From positions 3,187,001-3,251,000 of the forward strand of contig JAYKKT010000046.1 in assembly GCA_036023115.1 (NCBI GenBank): a stretch of DNA of 64,000 nt, read 5' to 3'. Under the pieces are notes generated by a model, which was not told the DNA's origin, did no database searches, and saw nothing but the letters and a program-made list of their open reading frames with translations. Of this stretch, positions 37,345 through 50,600 are shown piece by piece (within the stretch, counting starts at the first letter, position 1; every line of letters begins with the position of its first letter). This DNA is from Brasenia schreberi. Taxonomy: Eukaryota; Streptophyta; Magnoliopsida; Nymphaeales; Cabombaceae. The position numbers and the translations under genes were made by a program.

Positions 37345-38924
37345 GACTTGTAGTTTGTATCAGGCAAGAAGTTAGGCACATTATAATGTGTCATGCTAGT
37401 ATATGAGATTAATAAATCATGTCTCAAAAGCCATAGGTCATGTTTGGTGGTGCATGTTCTTCATCACCTTCGTGCACATGCGCTCACATGACTCTTAAGG
37501 CCTACCAACCTACTCTCTTCCTCATCTTCACACCCTGGATTATTCCTTTGCTTTGGGAGTGTCTAATATACAATGTATTTCTATGTGGCGCTGCTCAACG
37601 GTAGGCCTGCCATGAATCAACAGTATCATTGTTTTCTTAATAGACTATATATATCCTTATGTGTTACGCAAAGGATTATAGTTACATCATGCTATACAAT
37701 TGTTATTCTGGTAGAGAGATGAATTTCGATCACAGAAGCATAAGTCAAAGAGATCAAGAACTTATATGCGTCTCCAATGCACGGTGATTGTGCGTTTGTC
37801 TTCTCCCAGCACAACAGCCACTCTTCTCAAAATTGTTGTACAGTCCAAAGTTGGGGACGGCAGTCAGTGAGTCGGGGAGGATTCTAAACCTTATAAGGAA
37901 AGTCCTATCACATGTAGGAATGGGTGGGTTTTGGGTACCAGTGGGTATTAATATCCTTAGTCCAAAGGCCAATAAATGGTCAAAAGAGCAACCATGAGAT
38001 ATGCAGATGCATGGCCATAATGCATCACTGCTGCACAGTAAATGACATGCTAAACAAACTAATAACCGAATGAATATACTAAGTCTGACGTGAGAAGGGG
38101 TCTTAATTGGGAAGTCAGATTTGATAATTGTCACAATGGTTTAAAATAATTTATTTGCCGTTTAGCAGTCCGAAGTCTGACTGAGAAGAGGGCTTTGGAT
38201 AATGGGACACTGAATAATTGAATATACTGAGCCTGACACAGAAGGGTTTTCTATTTTGAGAATCAAGGGTGTAAAACAGAAAGAATGACCTACCCAGTTA
38301 ATGAACACCTTATCCAAATAGTTTTTTTTTATCAATATTTTAATATTTCAGGCACAATATTCAAAAGCTTAAAGATAAATGAGAGTCTTGAAAACTAAAT
38401 CACACCAAACTCTATACTTGCTGAACCTTCAATATCTCCTTTGTATTATTAATGATGTTTCCTGTATATGCACCATCTCTAAGTGTATATAAACATGGTG
38501 AGTTCTAGTTCACCGGGAACCATGAACTCTAACCCAACTAGATTCGATACGGAGACGGTTCCAGTTTGAACCCCCAAAAAAAGTAAAGGTAAAAAGAAGA
38601 TTAAAAAATAGAACTGGAACCGGGTTTGTGTTCCAGTTCCATGAAAGGATGAACTGTTATCAAACTAGGGGAGGTTTCTGGTTTGGTTACGGTCCCCGGC
38701 CAACTTAGGTGGTTCCAGTTTCCGCTGATTTGGGACCCAGTCTTGTTCCAGCCCAAAATGATTGGCAGTTCCAAAGTCAAAACTGTGCTAAATTACTTTC
38801 AAAAGAGAAATCTATAAGTGCATAATCTATGGCAAATATGATATGCGTACATATTGAATACATGTACACATTTATAGTTTCATGAATATGTTGATGTAAA
38901 ACATTCATGTATATATGCATAGAC

Positions 38925-38991
<67 letters not shown>

Positions 38992-39127
38992 GTTAGATGA
39001 TGCAAACTACTCATATACAACTCCATCTAAACCAATCACATTTCATTTTTCAATCTCAATTATTCATGCTCTTCAATCAAATGATTGAGATTGGTTCTTT
39101 GATTATGACTAGTGTACACCATTCATC

Positions 39128-39179
<52 letters not shown>

Positions 39180-39188
39180 AGGTGTGTT

Positions 39189-39223
<35 letters not shown>

Positions 39224-40680
39224 ACTGGTTCATGTGTACTTGCATGTGAGTGTAAGTGAATTTTTAAAAAATATGATTACACTCATGCCATTCAAAAGCA
39301 ATGAGTGAGTACGAATATGCTCGGTCAACAATGAGTTTGATCCAATATATATATATAATATAATATAAACGAGGCACGCAAATACACATGCATGCACGAC
39401 TATTTATTTATTTGGTTTTTATTATGGATGAATGCATTCACCTTCAAGCTCCGTCAACTAGGATGATGACAGCAATATTCGGTGACCGTCACCGACGTCA
39501 TAAGATTCCTTATCATTTAACTACATGTCTTCATTATGAGAAACCTCCATTTTAGATTATTATGGAAACAAAATTCAAACTTAAAATAACCGTAGAGGCG
39601 ACAATGATCAGCCATGTTTGAGTCATAGACTCGTGCAATTGATTTAAATAACATGAACTATGGCAGACAAGGTTTTGAACTTTATAAGAATGCCAGCGAG
39701 TATATGCTACACATTCAGGGGCCCTATTCTATATATATAGCAGGAGCGTGCACATGACTTTTATGGCACATTCACTCCCAGCATTTCATAATTTATCGGT
39801 GAATAATAACGTCTGGTACTGCAAACCGTATTGAAAACTTCGAGTTGTGGATATCAAGTACTTTAGGGTTTGGCAATGATCCAAATGAACCACAAAGCAA
39901 CTCGTTCTGGTCGTATTTCCTCACATGCTGGGTTCAGGTTTAGATGTACTGAGCTTTAACCAAGCTGAAAAACGAGCTTGGCTCTTAAAAATCTAAAAGT
40001 CAAGACTTTGTTCAGTCTTGATTGGTAAAATGAAGCCATTGCTGTGTTGGAGTTAAGATTTGTTAATGCGATCTTTATTGTGAAACTTCCTGACCCACTA
40101 AGGATATACTAACCCAACTCTCTCTCTCTCTCTCTCAAAGTTTGTCCCGAGACCAAATAAGCCCAACAAGCCGTTCGTCACATTTTGCAGCATCGCTATA
40201 TAACAAAAGGCACCTGCTAAGATCAGGTAAGGCTTGACTTTAAGACCCGTACTGCCACATGAGGACCCATAGTGCCATGCAGATACCTGCTTGATGCTGC
40301 TCTGCCGCTACTCACCACAGGAGCACGCTACATGCGATTGTTAGAGAATTTTGTTTCCTTTTTATGCATAAACGCTAGCGTGAAGCCAGATCTCTGTTGC
40401 ACGAATTACTAGCATTCGACGGAGCAACTGAGCTTGCCCAGTACATACGCAACAAGGCATACTCCGATCCCCGCTTGAGCGTCCCGCGACAGACTCCAAC
40501 CTCGAGTGCAAGAGTTGACAACTGGATCGGTCGAGCGATGATAAAGTTAAGGAAAAGCCATATAAAGCAATCTCACCCTCATCTAGAATTGATCATCCAA
40601 CATATGTTTAATTCACGGTGAAATTAACTTAGGACATTTAAATTAAGATCTGCTGATGCTCATTGTGCAGTAGTGGAGTG
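37345..40680. other. Intergenic with microsatellites and a TATATGAAAG inverted-end repeat
   Basis: (TA)n runs lie at about 38925-38987, 39132-39164 and 39193-39220. The strings TATATATGAAAG (38981 side) and CTTTCATATATA (39127 side) are inverted, suggesting a MITE. GGTTCC/GGAACC-rich sequence fills 38510-38770. No gene is recognised. A short frame at 40397-40621 has no family match. Confidence 0.4.
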
Positions 40681-40684
40681 TTGA

Positions 40685-40897
40685 ACCCATTGACAGAGCC
40701 AGCGATTCAATTGCCAATAGATTTTTGGCAATTGAAATTGGTCGGGCTCTGCCTCGCCCAGCCTGCGTTCGGGAAAACTATATTTTTCCGTTAGAACAGA
40801 GAGGCTGAAGCCAGGTATGGCCACCCCAGGTATCGAACTCACGACCTGCATCTTGTGACTCAAGCCCCCTGCCAGGTGAACTACTGCCCTGAGTGCT
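40685..40897 (-). mobile_element. tRNA-derived SINE copy (best preserved)
   Basis: On the minus strand an A-box-like GCAGTAGTTCACCTGG is followed about 35 bp later by a B-box GTGAGTTCGATACC. The downstream body includes CAGCCTC. The spacing of the boxes is that of a tRNA-derived pol III promoter. Confidence 0.7.
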
Positions 40898-41159
40898 TTG
40901 AAAAGACAATACTACAGTGCACTAAACATGACAAAATGTTTAACATGCTAAATAGACATTAGGGAGAACATTATGCTGTAATCTAAACATTTGGTCGGAC
41001 GATCCATACAAAAACAACAATGGGTTATCACTGAGCAGACAATATACATATCCGCCTTTTTAAGTGCTTCCTAAAGTAAACCACCGAAATATCGTCTAAT
41101 TTTAGATTTTTCCAGCATAGAAACAGAAATAAAGCAACAAGGAACCTTTTTCTCTTGGA

Positions 41160-41272
41160 TACAGTGGGGAGGCTGAAGACTATGCACAGCCCGTGTATTG
41201 AAACTCATCGACCTTTAGCATGTGAACCAACTCCTTACAGGTGAGCATTGTGCTCAACAAGGAAACGTTGAG
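41160..41272 (-). mobile_element. tRNA-derived SINE copy
   Basis: On the minus strand: GCTCACCTGTAAGGAG, a degenerate B-box GATGAGTTTCAATACACG, TGTGCATAGTC, then CAGCCTCCCCACTGTAT. The 3' motifs match the 13.1-kb copy. It lies about 400 bp downstream of the HDA15 stop. Confidence 0.6.
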
Positions 41273-41676
41273 CACAAAAACCTATACAATCACAAGCTTA
41301 ACTGCAGTTAAGAGCATATAACGCATGAACGAAAAGATGGCAAACATGTTGGTAAAAGCAGGTGATTCAATAAAAGCCATAGATTTTATTGCGGATTGCT
41401 TTATGGGTATCCTAGTTGACTCCGGCGACTCCTGAGTTGGATTGTTGGGTTCACCAACCATGTGAAGCAGCACTTCAATTCATCAACTTAAAGGGAAAAG
41501 GAAAAGGTAGCAAATGAATGGCTTCATAGAATTGCAAACTCTTCAATAGCTAAAAAATTTAGAAAGGAAAAAGGAGCACGGCTGATGCCCGGAGACGCCA
41601 TATGCGTGTCCCCTATAAGGCTACAACATTGTAAAAGTTCTACGATTCTGCTACAGTAGGAACAAAGAACAGTTTG

Positions 41677-44600
41677 TCATTTTACAGAACTCCTGGACGG
41701 TCGACTGGAACGGGCAAAGAGAAGCGCATAAAAGAGCCTCTTGCGACCCCATCTCCACCAAAGAAGCCGAGACACCCTCTTCTTTTTCTTAACCTTTTTT
41801 CCTGAAATAGCAAAAGGTTCACAAATATGAGACAACGAAGGAAGCTAACCAATAGATAGTACATACCAGCATAAGATCTGATGGTGCTATCAAGATGCTC
41901 GTATATGAATTATGAAGCCCTTTCGGGTGATGTTTGGTATCAATTTGGCATTACGCTAGTCTTTCCTCACCAACTTTTTTGCGAGCATTATTCCACTTAC
42001 TTTTGTTCAGGCACGAAAGAGTTTTTAATATTATTCAGCTGAAAAAAATCATCTCAAATGGATTATACAATATTATAAACACAAGGTACAAACCAGAAGA
42101 CCAAGAGCACAGCTTGGTGCTATACAAAACCAGTAATTCCTTTAGGTGGGGAGGTCCATATTTCAGAAACTTGTTCTAAACTAGCCCCACATTTAGCTAA
42201 AAAATGAACATCCACATTGGTCTCATGTTGTAAAAGATAATACATGAAACAAATGTCATAAAAATCGTATATGTATCGGTACCTGAACCAATACGATTTG
42301 GGTACCTATATCACATTCACTGTATCAAGACATATCGTACGATACATTGTGATACATGCATTATATCATTCGATACACCCCGTATTGTATGATACAATGC
42401 AAGTTTCAAAAATCATATTTTTAAAATCAAAGCTTGAGTATATTTAAACACCCTCTAGGCCAGCTTCTTTGGCTCCTATTGCACATCTACTCCTCTAAAA
42501 ATCTCATATGTATTCTACATTCATTAATAACCATCAATCCTAAGTTTCAAAATGAAGCCCGAGTGCAATGTATAATGTGATTTTGCTGTTTTGACGTTAA
42601 AGACATTGTCTGTTACTGTGGTGTATGTTGTAGAATTTTTTCATGATTTTTAAAATTTCTTTGTATTTCTTATGATTTTTTTAAAATTAATTTAAAAATC
42701 ACCTATGTTGCACCGTACCTCATCGTAAGTGATACAGGTGTATCGGTGCCCCGTGCGATAATGGGTCCAATAGGATATTTACAACATTGCATGAGACCAA
42801 TGTTCCTAAGCTAAAAGATGTCTCAAGTTTTTGTATCCGTGTATGCAAAAGCACTTTAATACCAGGGTTGGCTATGTGACCTTCAGTTCAAGATGTATCT
42901 TTGGTCATCCCACTACTTGTTGAGGTTGTGTGGGTTGAATTTGAAGGAACGTTTAGCAAAATTTTATCCATTTATCCCAAGTGTCATAGAGGTCTCAGCC
43001 ATGTGGAGCAAGAAAGGACAATAATGTTATTGTGGCACTCCCTGATTGGAAATGATGGTTATTCTAAATTCCTTGTGGGGTCATCAGAATATGATTGAGG
43101 ATTTGTGATTGCATGCTAGATTGACAGGTTTTGTATAGCTTCTAGGTTGGCTAATCTTGGACCTTGACCTTCATGTAGCTAGAACCTTAAAATCGACCAC
43201 GTCCCTTCATATGAACTCAAGGAATCCCATCTTCATTTGAACTCCAGCCACTATTCAAATTCAAATGCTAGCTGGACTTCGGTGGTTCACTTTCTTATCC
43301 GTTTTTGCCTCCCAGGGTTTATATTTGAAACGGATGTAGCTTGTTATAGAATCTTTACCATTGATGAGCGATAATTTCCTTGATTCAGTCTGAGACTTCC
43401 GCTCATACTCTAACCAACTAATCTTGTACCTATATGTTCAGACAATCTGCTGGGCAAATGTCTCAATCATCTCAACCACCAGCCGAACCCACTCCAGGGA
43501 AAGCTCACTGTTCGTTTTCTAGTGTCATAATTATGATTAAACTTCAGCCTTCTTGTAGACTGTTTTTAGCCCTGAAATAAGATTTGACTATCGTATGCAC
43601 CAAATTTGTCAAATGTGGCCCCCCAGTTATTCTATCCCCACGGTCGATTTGGGTCAAACTTTTACTCGGGCATTTAGCTTATAAAACAGTTGATAGGAGT
43701 GCCTATTACAAGTTCACATGTACTATTAAACACTTCCTAATTCTTTACAAGCATAGGAATTGCCTTTGTTACTTACTACGAAGTATCCTTGACCCAGGAT
43801 CCTATTGCTAGCAGACATTGTGCACCAAGCTTTGGGTCTTCACATCTTTGTAGCATTTGCTGGGAATATGGAATGCCCCCTATAACTTAATGTCAAGATG
43901 GCAACTTTCAACAAGTTGTATGTAATCCAGCGCTTGGCCTTGATTGTATTCCATCAACTATGGATGAAGCTCTTAACTTGACTTCACTGTGGTTCATGGG
44001 CCTCATGGCAGGTTACATGACATACCTTCAATCAGTCTCGGCTAGCATCTAATTGTTGCAGAACCAGTTGCATTGTCCTATTGTTAATGCATGTTTAAAA
44101 TCACTAACAGTAGGAATTCAAAAATGTAATATGTACTACAATCTTAGATATGTGACAGCTTGATGTAAAAGTAGAAACATATAAATTAGTGATATAATTT
44201 TCATTAGTTCACTATTGATCCGCACCTAAATGGATCAAATTTACTATATGACGTATTCATGATGTGCATCACTATCTGATGGAATTGATACTGATGAACA
44301 AGAAATCCCAGCACTAAAGTCTCAAGCCCCAATAATTACCGCATATACTTTTTAGCACAGTAACCCTTATCTTTTCAGCATAGAAGACTTTTAAACCAAC
44401 AGAGCAGCAGAGAGATGGATGAAGCTAATTGCTCTTTGTGTCATACTTAAGGCACTATTCTTCTAATTACTGGATTCAATCTAACAGAGCTGGACCTGCC
44501 CACTCCCATATGTAATATATGATTCAAACACCATAGAGGATGTGTCCATAATTTATTGACGATATAGTCATAAAGGATCAGATCCGCTTAACGTTCTGCA

Positions 44601-47600
44601 AAAAACTTCTGCTAATTTGTGATGTACAAAGTTATAAACTTCCCATTGTCACAACAAATTTGGCATGGCATCTCTATCAGAACTGAAATAAGAACCTCTA
44701 ATCTAGCTTAGAAAGTTCAGGAAAAGAAGAAGAAGCTGAAGCATGTATGGAGAGAATACCATAATGTATGAAGCCAAAAATAATAAAAGGAACGTTAGCA
44801 TAAAGGAGAAGGTAGTGTTAGATAGATGATAGCTGTTGGATGTTTTATTAGGGGCACAATCTTTTCAGCACTAGTAGACCCAATCACATCAGAACTCTGA
44901 AGACCAGTGTGCTTGACAAGATGGACAGGAATAATCCCAGGACAATGTGACTATAAAATTATAAATCCTCATTTTGCACCCTCTAGTTCCTCACCTAGTA
45001 TATGGGAAAAAAGCTTGGTTAAGATGGCAAGCTAAGAACAGGAAGAGAACTACTAGAAGCACACCTAGGCTACTTAAACTAGCGACCACCTTCAGCAATA
45101 TCTTTTTTTGAGTGAGAACCTACCCAGGACAGTTGTCTCCTTGTGCATAAAATTTTCAAGTAAACAGAACATACAAGTCTTGATACTTACTTCTTCCTCG
45201 TGCATGAGATGATTCCCGCAGTGAGAGAATTGTGTCATAGCTTGAATTGAGACTCGACCAGAAATTTAGCTGAATGTTCAAAACTTCAAGTAAAGTTTGT
45301 AACACTGATTTACTCGGCATAACAAAAGCCATTTCAAATCTGGGAGTTTCTCCAAGGAGGACCTTCACAAAACAGAAGACAAATAAGTCCGCATCAGAAA
45401 CATATTTCTTTAACAGCAGGGTTACAACCAACCACAAAAGGTAAAAGACAAGCATTGCTGGCATGCTGTGAGGCACTGTGGACCTTTGGGCACTAAGTAA
45501 CACAGTCCAGAGAGCAGGTGCCGCATTTCAACTGCTTGTCTGGAAGCAGCTCATGTTAAAGAACCATAGGCTTTCAGTCACTAGTAGCTAGACACTTCAG
45601 AAAAGAAGTTACAACAGCATTATGAAACAAAATAAATGTTCCAGTTTGAGTTTTAACTACCATTTCAATCATCCTCAACTTCAAAGTTAGGACAATCTCT
45701 GGCATGGAATGGGAATATTCTCATCCTCGGAGACTGTCATCTGGAAACTATCAGAAACAACATTGGATAGGAGTTGTTGCAAAAACGCAGTAACACACTG
45801 TCACTAAGCTCACTCTTGTTGAGCTTGCTGTTACCCACCTTGCTCCTTTTTGTTGTGCTCATGCTACCAAATCATTTCCCTCCCTTGAGCTCATTGCTGC
45901 TCCACTTTAAGCAAACTAGTTGGTAGCTCTTCATCCAATATTGGATAAGGGCATCCGCTCACATCTTTACTACAATCCAAGAAATGTCACTCGCATGACA
46001 AATTGCATCAAGGATGGCGCTACTACAAACATACACCAAAGATGAATTTGGTAGTAATTTACCTCCAATATTGATGTGTTAGATCTTGTGCTCTTCCGCC
46101 ATACTGATACTATGAAGGAATGCAATGAGCCTTCAAATCAAAATCTAACCTTCTAAGTGGAACGAAGATGTCATACAAATTCATGGTGTTGGCCGTCGTG
46201 GGACACAGATCCTCTCTTCTCCCACATAATCACCTTCATATTTACTTAGGAGACTAGGTTTACAGAAACAGAAACAACTGAACATCACATGAATCTGGGC
46301 TTTGATTGGGGAAGGGAGGATTTGCAGGTGGACTTCACAAACACAAGTTTTGTGACTTTAGTAGGTTTTGGCACAAGAGTGCTAGGGGACTTTTAGAAGC
46401 TAATAGGGCTGAATGACCCCTCTTTAGCTTAATATGGGTTACAAAACCTTGTTCATATGTTTTATACAACAAGTAAGCCTTTTCCCATACTAGATGGGAT
46501 CAGCAACATGGATTCTTTGTTTCCGATCATGTGCGATGCTAACAGTTAACTCAACATAAGCTAGATCATTCTTTATTGTTTCTTTCTAACACTTTTGTAG
46601 TCTTCCTCTTCCTCTTTTAACACTTCTATAATCTAGTTTCTCATACCTTCTTACCAAAGCTTCATTTGATCTTCTTTCTACATGTCCAAACCATCTTAAA
46701 TGATTTTTCCTCATTTTATCATATAATGATGCCACTCCCAATTTGTTTCTAATAATCTCATTATGTATATGGTCTTTCCTTGTGTGACAACTCATTTATC
46801 TTAGCATCTTCAGTTCTCTCACGGACATCTTTTGTACATGTTGATGATTAACTGCCCAATTGCTATTCATATGTTTATGGTGCCAGAAAATCTAAAGAAA
46901 GGCTGTAACCTGATGCACCCTCAAGACACAGCAATCCAAAAATCATTTTTGTCATAGTATATTTGTAATACGACATGGGTACAAAACCCATGTTCGTATA
47001 TTTTCACTTTCAACAGGATTTAGTTGCATAGGACACAAAAGGGCATAATCAGGCTCAGAAACCTCAAGTGGAAGGTTTTGAACTTGAACGATCCTAGTGG
47101 CAGGAAATGCTTCTCTCGTGAGCTACCTGACAGCCAGCAATCTAATTCTTGGTACCTAAAAGACTAACCGAAACTCATCAGACTCTCCTTGATCGTCATA
47201 GAATCCAATTTTTTCAAAGACAAAATATATTTATTGTCAGCTCTAGCCATTTTTAACCACAAAATACAACAGACCACCATCGCACAACAATTAGCACATT
47301 ACAGAAGGAACAATTTAAACTGACAAGTGGATTGACCTCAGCAAAATGAAATCCTGATTAATGCAATCCTCACTCCACATAACCAGTCGGAGAAATGGAC
47401 AGGGAATATGCTTATTTTCTGATCCACATACTCAATGTGTTAGCACACCTTAAATAAGAAATGGGCCATGATATAAATAAAGATATGAACAAGGTTATCT
47501 AGGACATGCTCGAGGAAAGAGTGAATGGACAAAACATGAGTAACAATTCCAGAGAGACTATATACTGATATACTTTGACAAAGCAACTCAAATCATCAAC

Positions 47601-50600
47601 TATATATATATATTAGGAATGATAGGGTAACTCCAAGAGTATATACTCCCAGACCATGCCATCCCCAATCATCCATCCCCATTCTATTGCAACTACCTTT
47701 ATGACTGCAGTAGCAGAAGATGCTATTGAACGTAGATTGTACCTGGTGACACAATTAAAGTAAGTCAAGTTTTATTTGTTAAACACAAACAAATCAGTTT
47801 ACAAAACTTGGAGCATACCCTCCTTCAAGAATAACAAGCAATTTTCCATTTGACACACCATTCAACATATGTGCCATCTGAGCAAAGCCGGCAGGGGTTA
47901 CCTGAAATAAACAAATCAGCTAAAGAAAGCATCCTCAAGGGAAGTAAAATTCAAAGTATAATCAAACCGAATATCCAAAAAGAGGCATGCTGTTATCACT
48001 TTCAATCAATTAGAGAAGAAAAGTCTGCCCATGGTGAGGGTTTTCTCTTCATAGCCAGTCCTAAGCCTAAAGAAAAGGGACACTTGTGTTAATTTGTTGT
48101 TGGTCAGTGTAAACTCAGTTGGGTGACTTGGGTCTTCTACCATGAATTCTATAACTAATAGAACTGTTGAGGGTTCTCTGTTGATGATGCAATATGAGGC
48201 TCCAATGCGCAGTAAGCAACAGTATTCACAGTCAAAAGATGGATATGAGCAAACAATTTAGTCTTGCCATGTCAAGCCTAGACATAAGCCCAAAATACAG
48301 AATGGCACACATTTTCCACATAGATACCTTTCAGCCATTTTAAATTCCCAGGAAGTTTGACGTTAGGTAGTGTTTGCAAGCTACATACTTTGTCTTGTAT
48401 TGGTCCCCTGTGTAAGCCACTCATAGAAGCAAGCGTGCACAGAAAAATGCTAAGCCCTCCCACTATTAGCCAAGTAATGGAAGTTCGTCCACCGGCATGC
48501 TCGGCCATGCAGATTTTGGCTCGCGGAAATCTCATCCATTGTAGGAAAGCTACTTTCTAATTTCATCTTACACACTCTTTTGGCTCTGATCCTTCTAAAA
48601 GTTTACAAGCACCAATAAAAGATAGCATGCAACCTTGTTCTTTTCCAGGTGCAGATATGACACAAGATCAAGCAAAATGGAGAATAAGAATCACATGGCT
48701 GACCACAATTAGTGCAGAGAAAGGATTTGTGTGTAGTTATAGTTTGATAAGAGAAGACACAGCATTGGCTACAATATAAGGTTCAATGCTATCTAGTTAG
48801 TAGTCATAGAACCAAGCTTTGCTTGACTAACATGACCACAGTTGTGTCCAGAGAATTCATTTTTATTGGAAAATGCATTCTGGATCACATGATCTCAACA
48901 TGGAAAAAAGAAAGAAATGATCTATTAAAACATCAAATCTTGATGAATATTCAACGACTTTCTAAAATGTTGCTTATTATAAATCATATTTTTGACTTAT
49001 CAATATACCATATCCGTAGGGTTTGTCTTGTAAAAGAACTAATAGGAAACAAATAAAATGCACTTGTTCTACTAGGGGATTAGTAAACAAGATAGCAAAT
49101 ATTTTCCTCTTGTAACCATTATAAGGAAAAAATTTCATTTTGGAAAAAAGGTAGACTTACATCACAACCACCAAGGGGATCACCTCGTGCAGCATCAAAT
49201 CCAGCAGATACAATGGTCAAATCTGGAGCAAACTGCAAAGCTGCAACTCAACAACAAAGAATGTAATCAGGCCATAGACAAGTGAACTAAATTCAACACC
49301 CTCAGGATGAAAAGTTATAACCAGAACGTAAGCGGATTTAAGATAAAACATTATGTGAACTACAATCCTGTAGGGAGGAAGAGATAAAGTGATGATACAA
49401 AATCAACTACAGTCCTTTTTTATGACAAAATCAACTATAATCTTGTAGACAGGAAAGATAAAGCATAATACAAAATGAATAATAATTGTTGCATACATGG
49501 GTTCGGCTTTATTCAAAAGCAAGGTGACCGCTTTTGGTATCTCAAGTATCAGTCATTCAAGCCTACCTGCGAATCTACTCCTTTCTTCAGCTCCTCCAAA
49601 GATGACATCCACAAACTATACTATGACTACTTCAGTTATCCCTTAGCATGTTCACAGATCTTTATGACTGAAATAAGTACTTCACCAAGTCCAATTCTTG
49701 CTAACAACATAATGAGCATTGGATCTTCAACTAATTTGAGCCTTATCATACTGTTCTTTTTGTTTTCTTCACATATGAACACTTAAAATAAGTTAAGAAT
49801 CCTGATGACCTCAGTATTAACTAAACTCAATCTCTTAAATGTGTAACTGCTTTCTAGACCTCAGAATCTCTTTCTTCATTAGTATGATTAACTTTCTTCA
49901 GAACTTCTCCAATAACCACAAGCTTAATACCTGACAACCAGCATAGTAATTAATACTTTCTCCGTTTCCCTATAGCCAGCCACCATGGCAAGTGGTTTTC
50001 ATAACGGAAATGATGGTAAGGACAGCCAAGTGGCATTCCTGGTGGCAACTTGCCTATCAAAAACAACTAAGCCTTTCCCCATACTAGAAGGGGTCGGCTA
50101 CATGGATTCTTTGTTTTTTTTAGAATTCATGGCAAGTCTGACAAAGTTTTACGCTGGCTGTCGGAAGCCTAACACAACCCTCCTCCTTTATCCGGGCTTG
50201 GGACCAGCCATGCAAGGCCTATCAACTCTAAAAATATCCTACACTTTTCCACTGCCAAATTTGGGTGACTATTTTGGCTACAGGTTCCTCAGTAAGGAAA
50301 GTAGGAAAGAAAGCATTACTTAAACTTGCCAAGCACAATTCAAGCAGTATGTTTTCTGGTTAGGGTTAGGGATGCCAATGAGATGGATTTACATCAAAAT
50401 TTGAGCCAAATGTAAATCCTGTTGGATGAATTTGATAAGAAATTTGGGATTGAATGCAGAATCAGTTGGACCTAGGTCTAACAAGCCAAAAAGGAGCCCC
50501 AACAGATTTTGAATTTCTATGAAGGAACCTCTTAGTTGTGAGGTTGCTATTTGAGAGATCCAACTCTCCGCAAGGGGCCAATAACATTTTTTTTTAAAGT

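Noticed and set aside
40685..40897. Possible tRNA gene from pol III A and B boxes
   Set aside because: No cloverleaf or acceptor pairing; the same unit with a SINE-type 3' body recurs elsewhere.
45156..45503. 115-residue frame taken as one protein
   Set aside because: Only 45362-45191 is an HDA15 exon; the residues before it are intron read-through and those after it lie past the GTAAGT donor.
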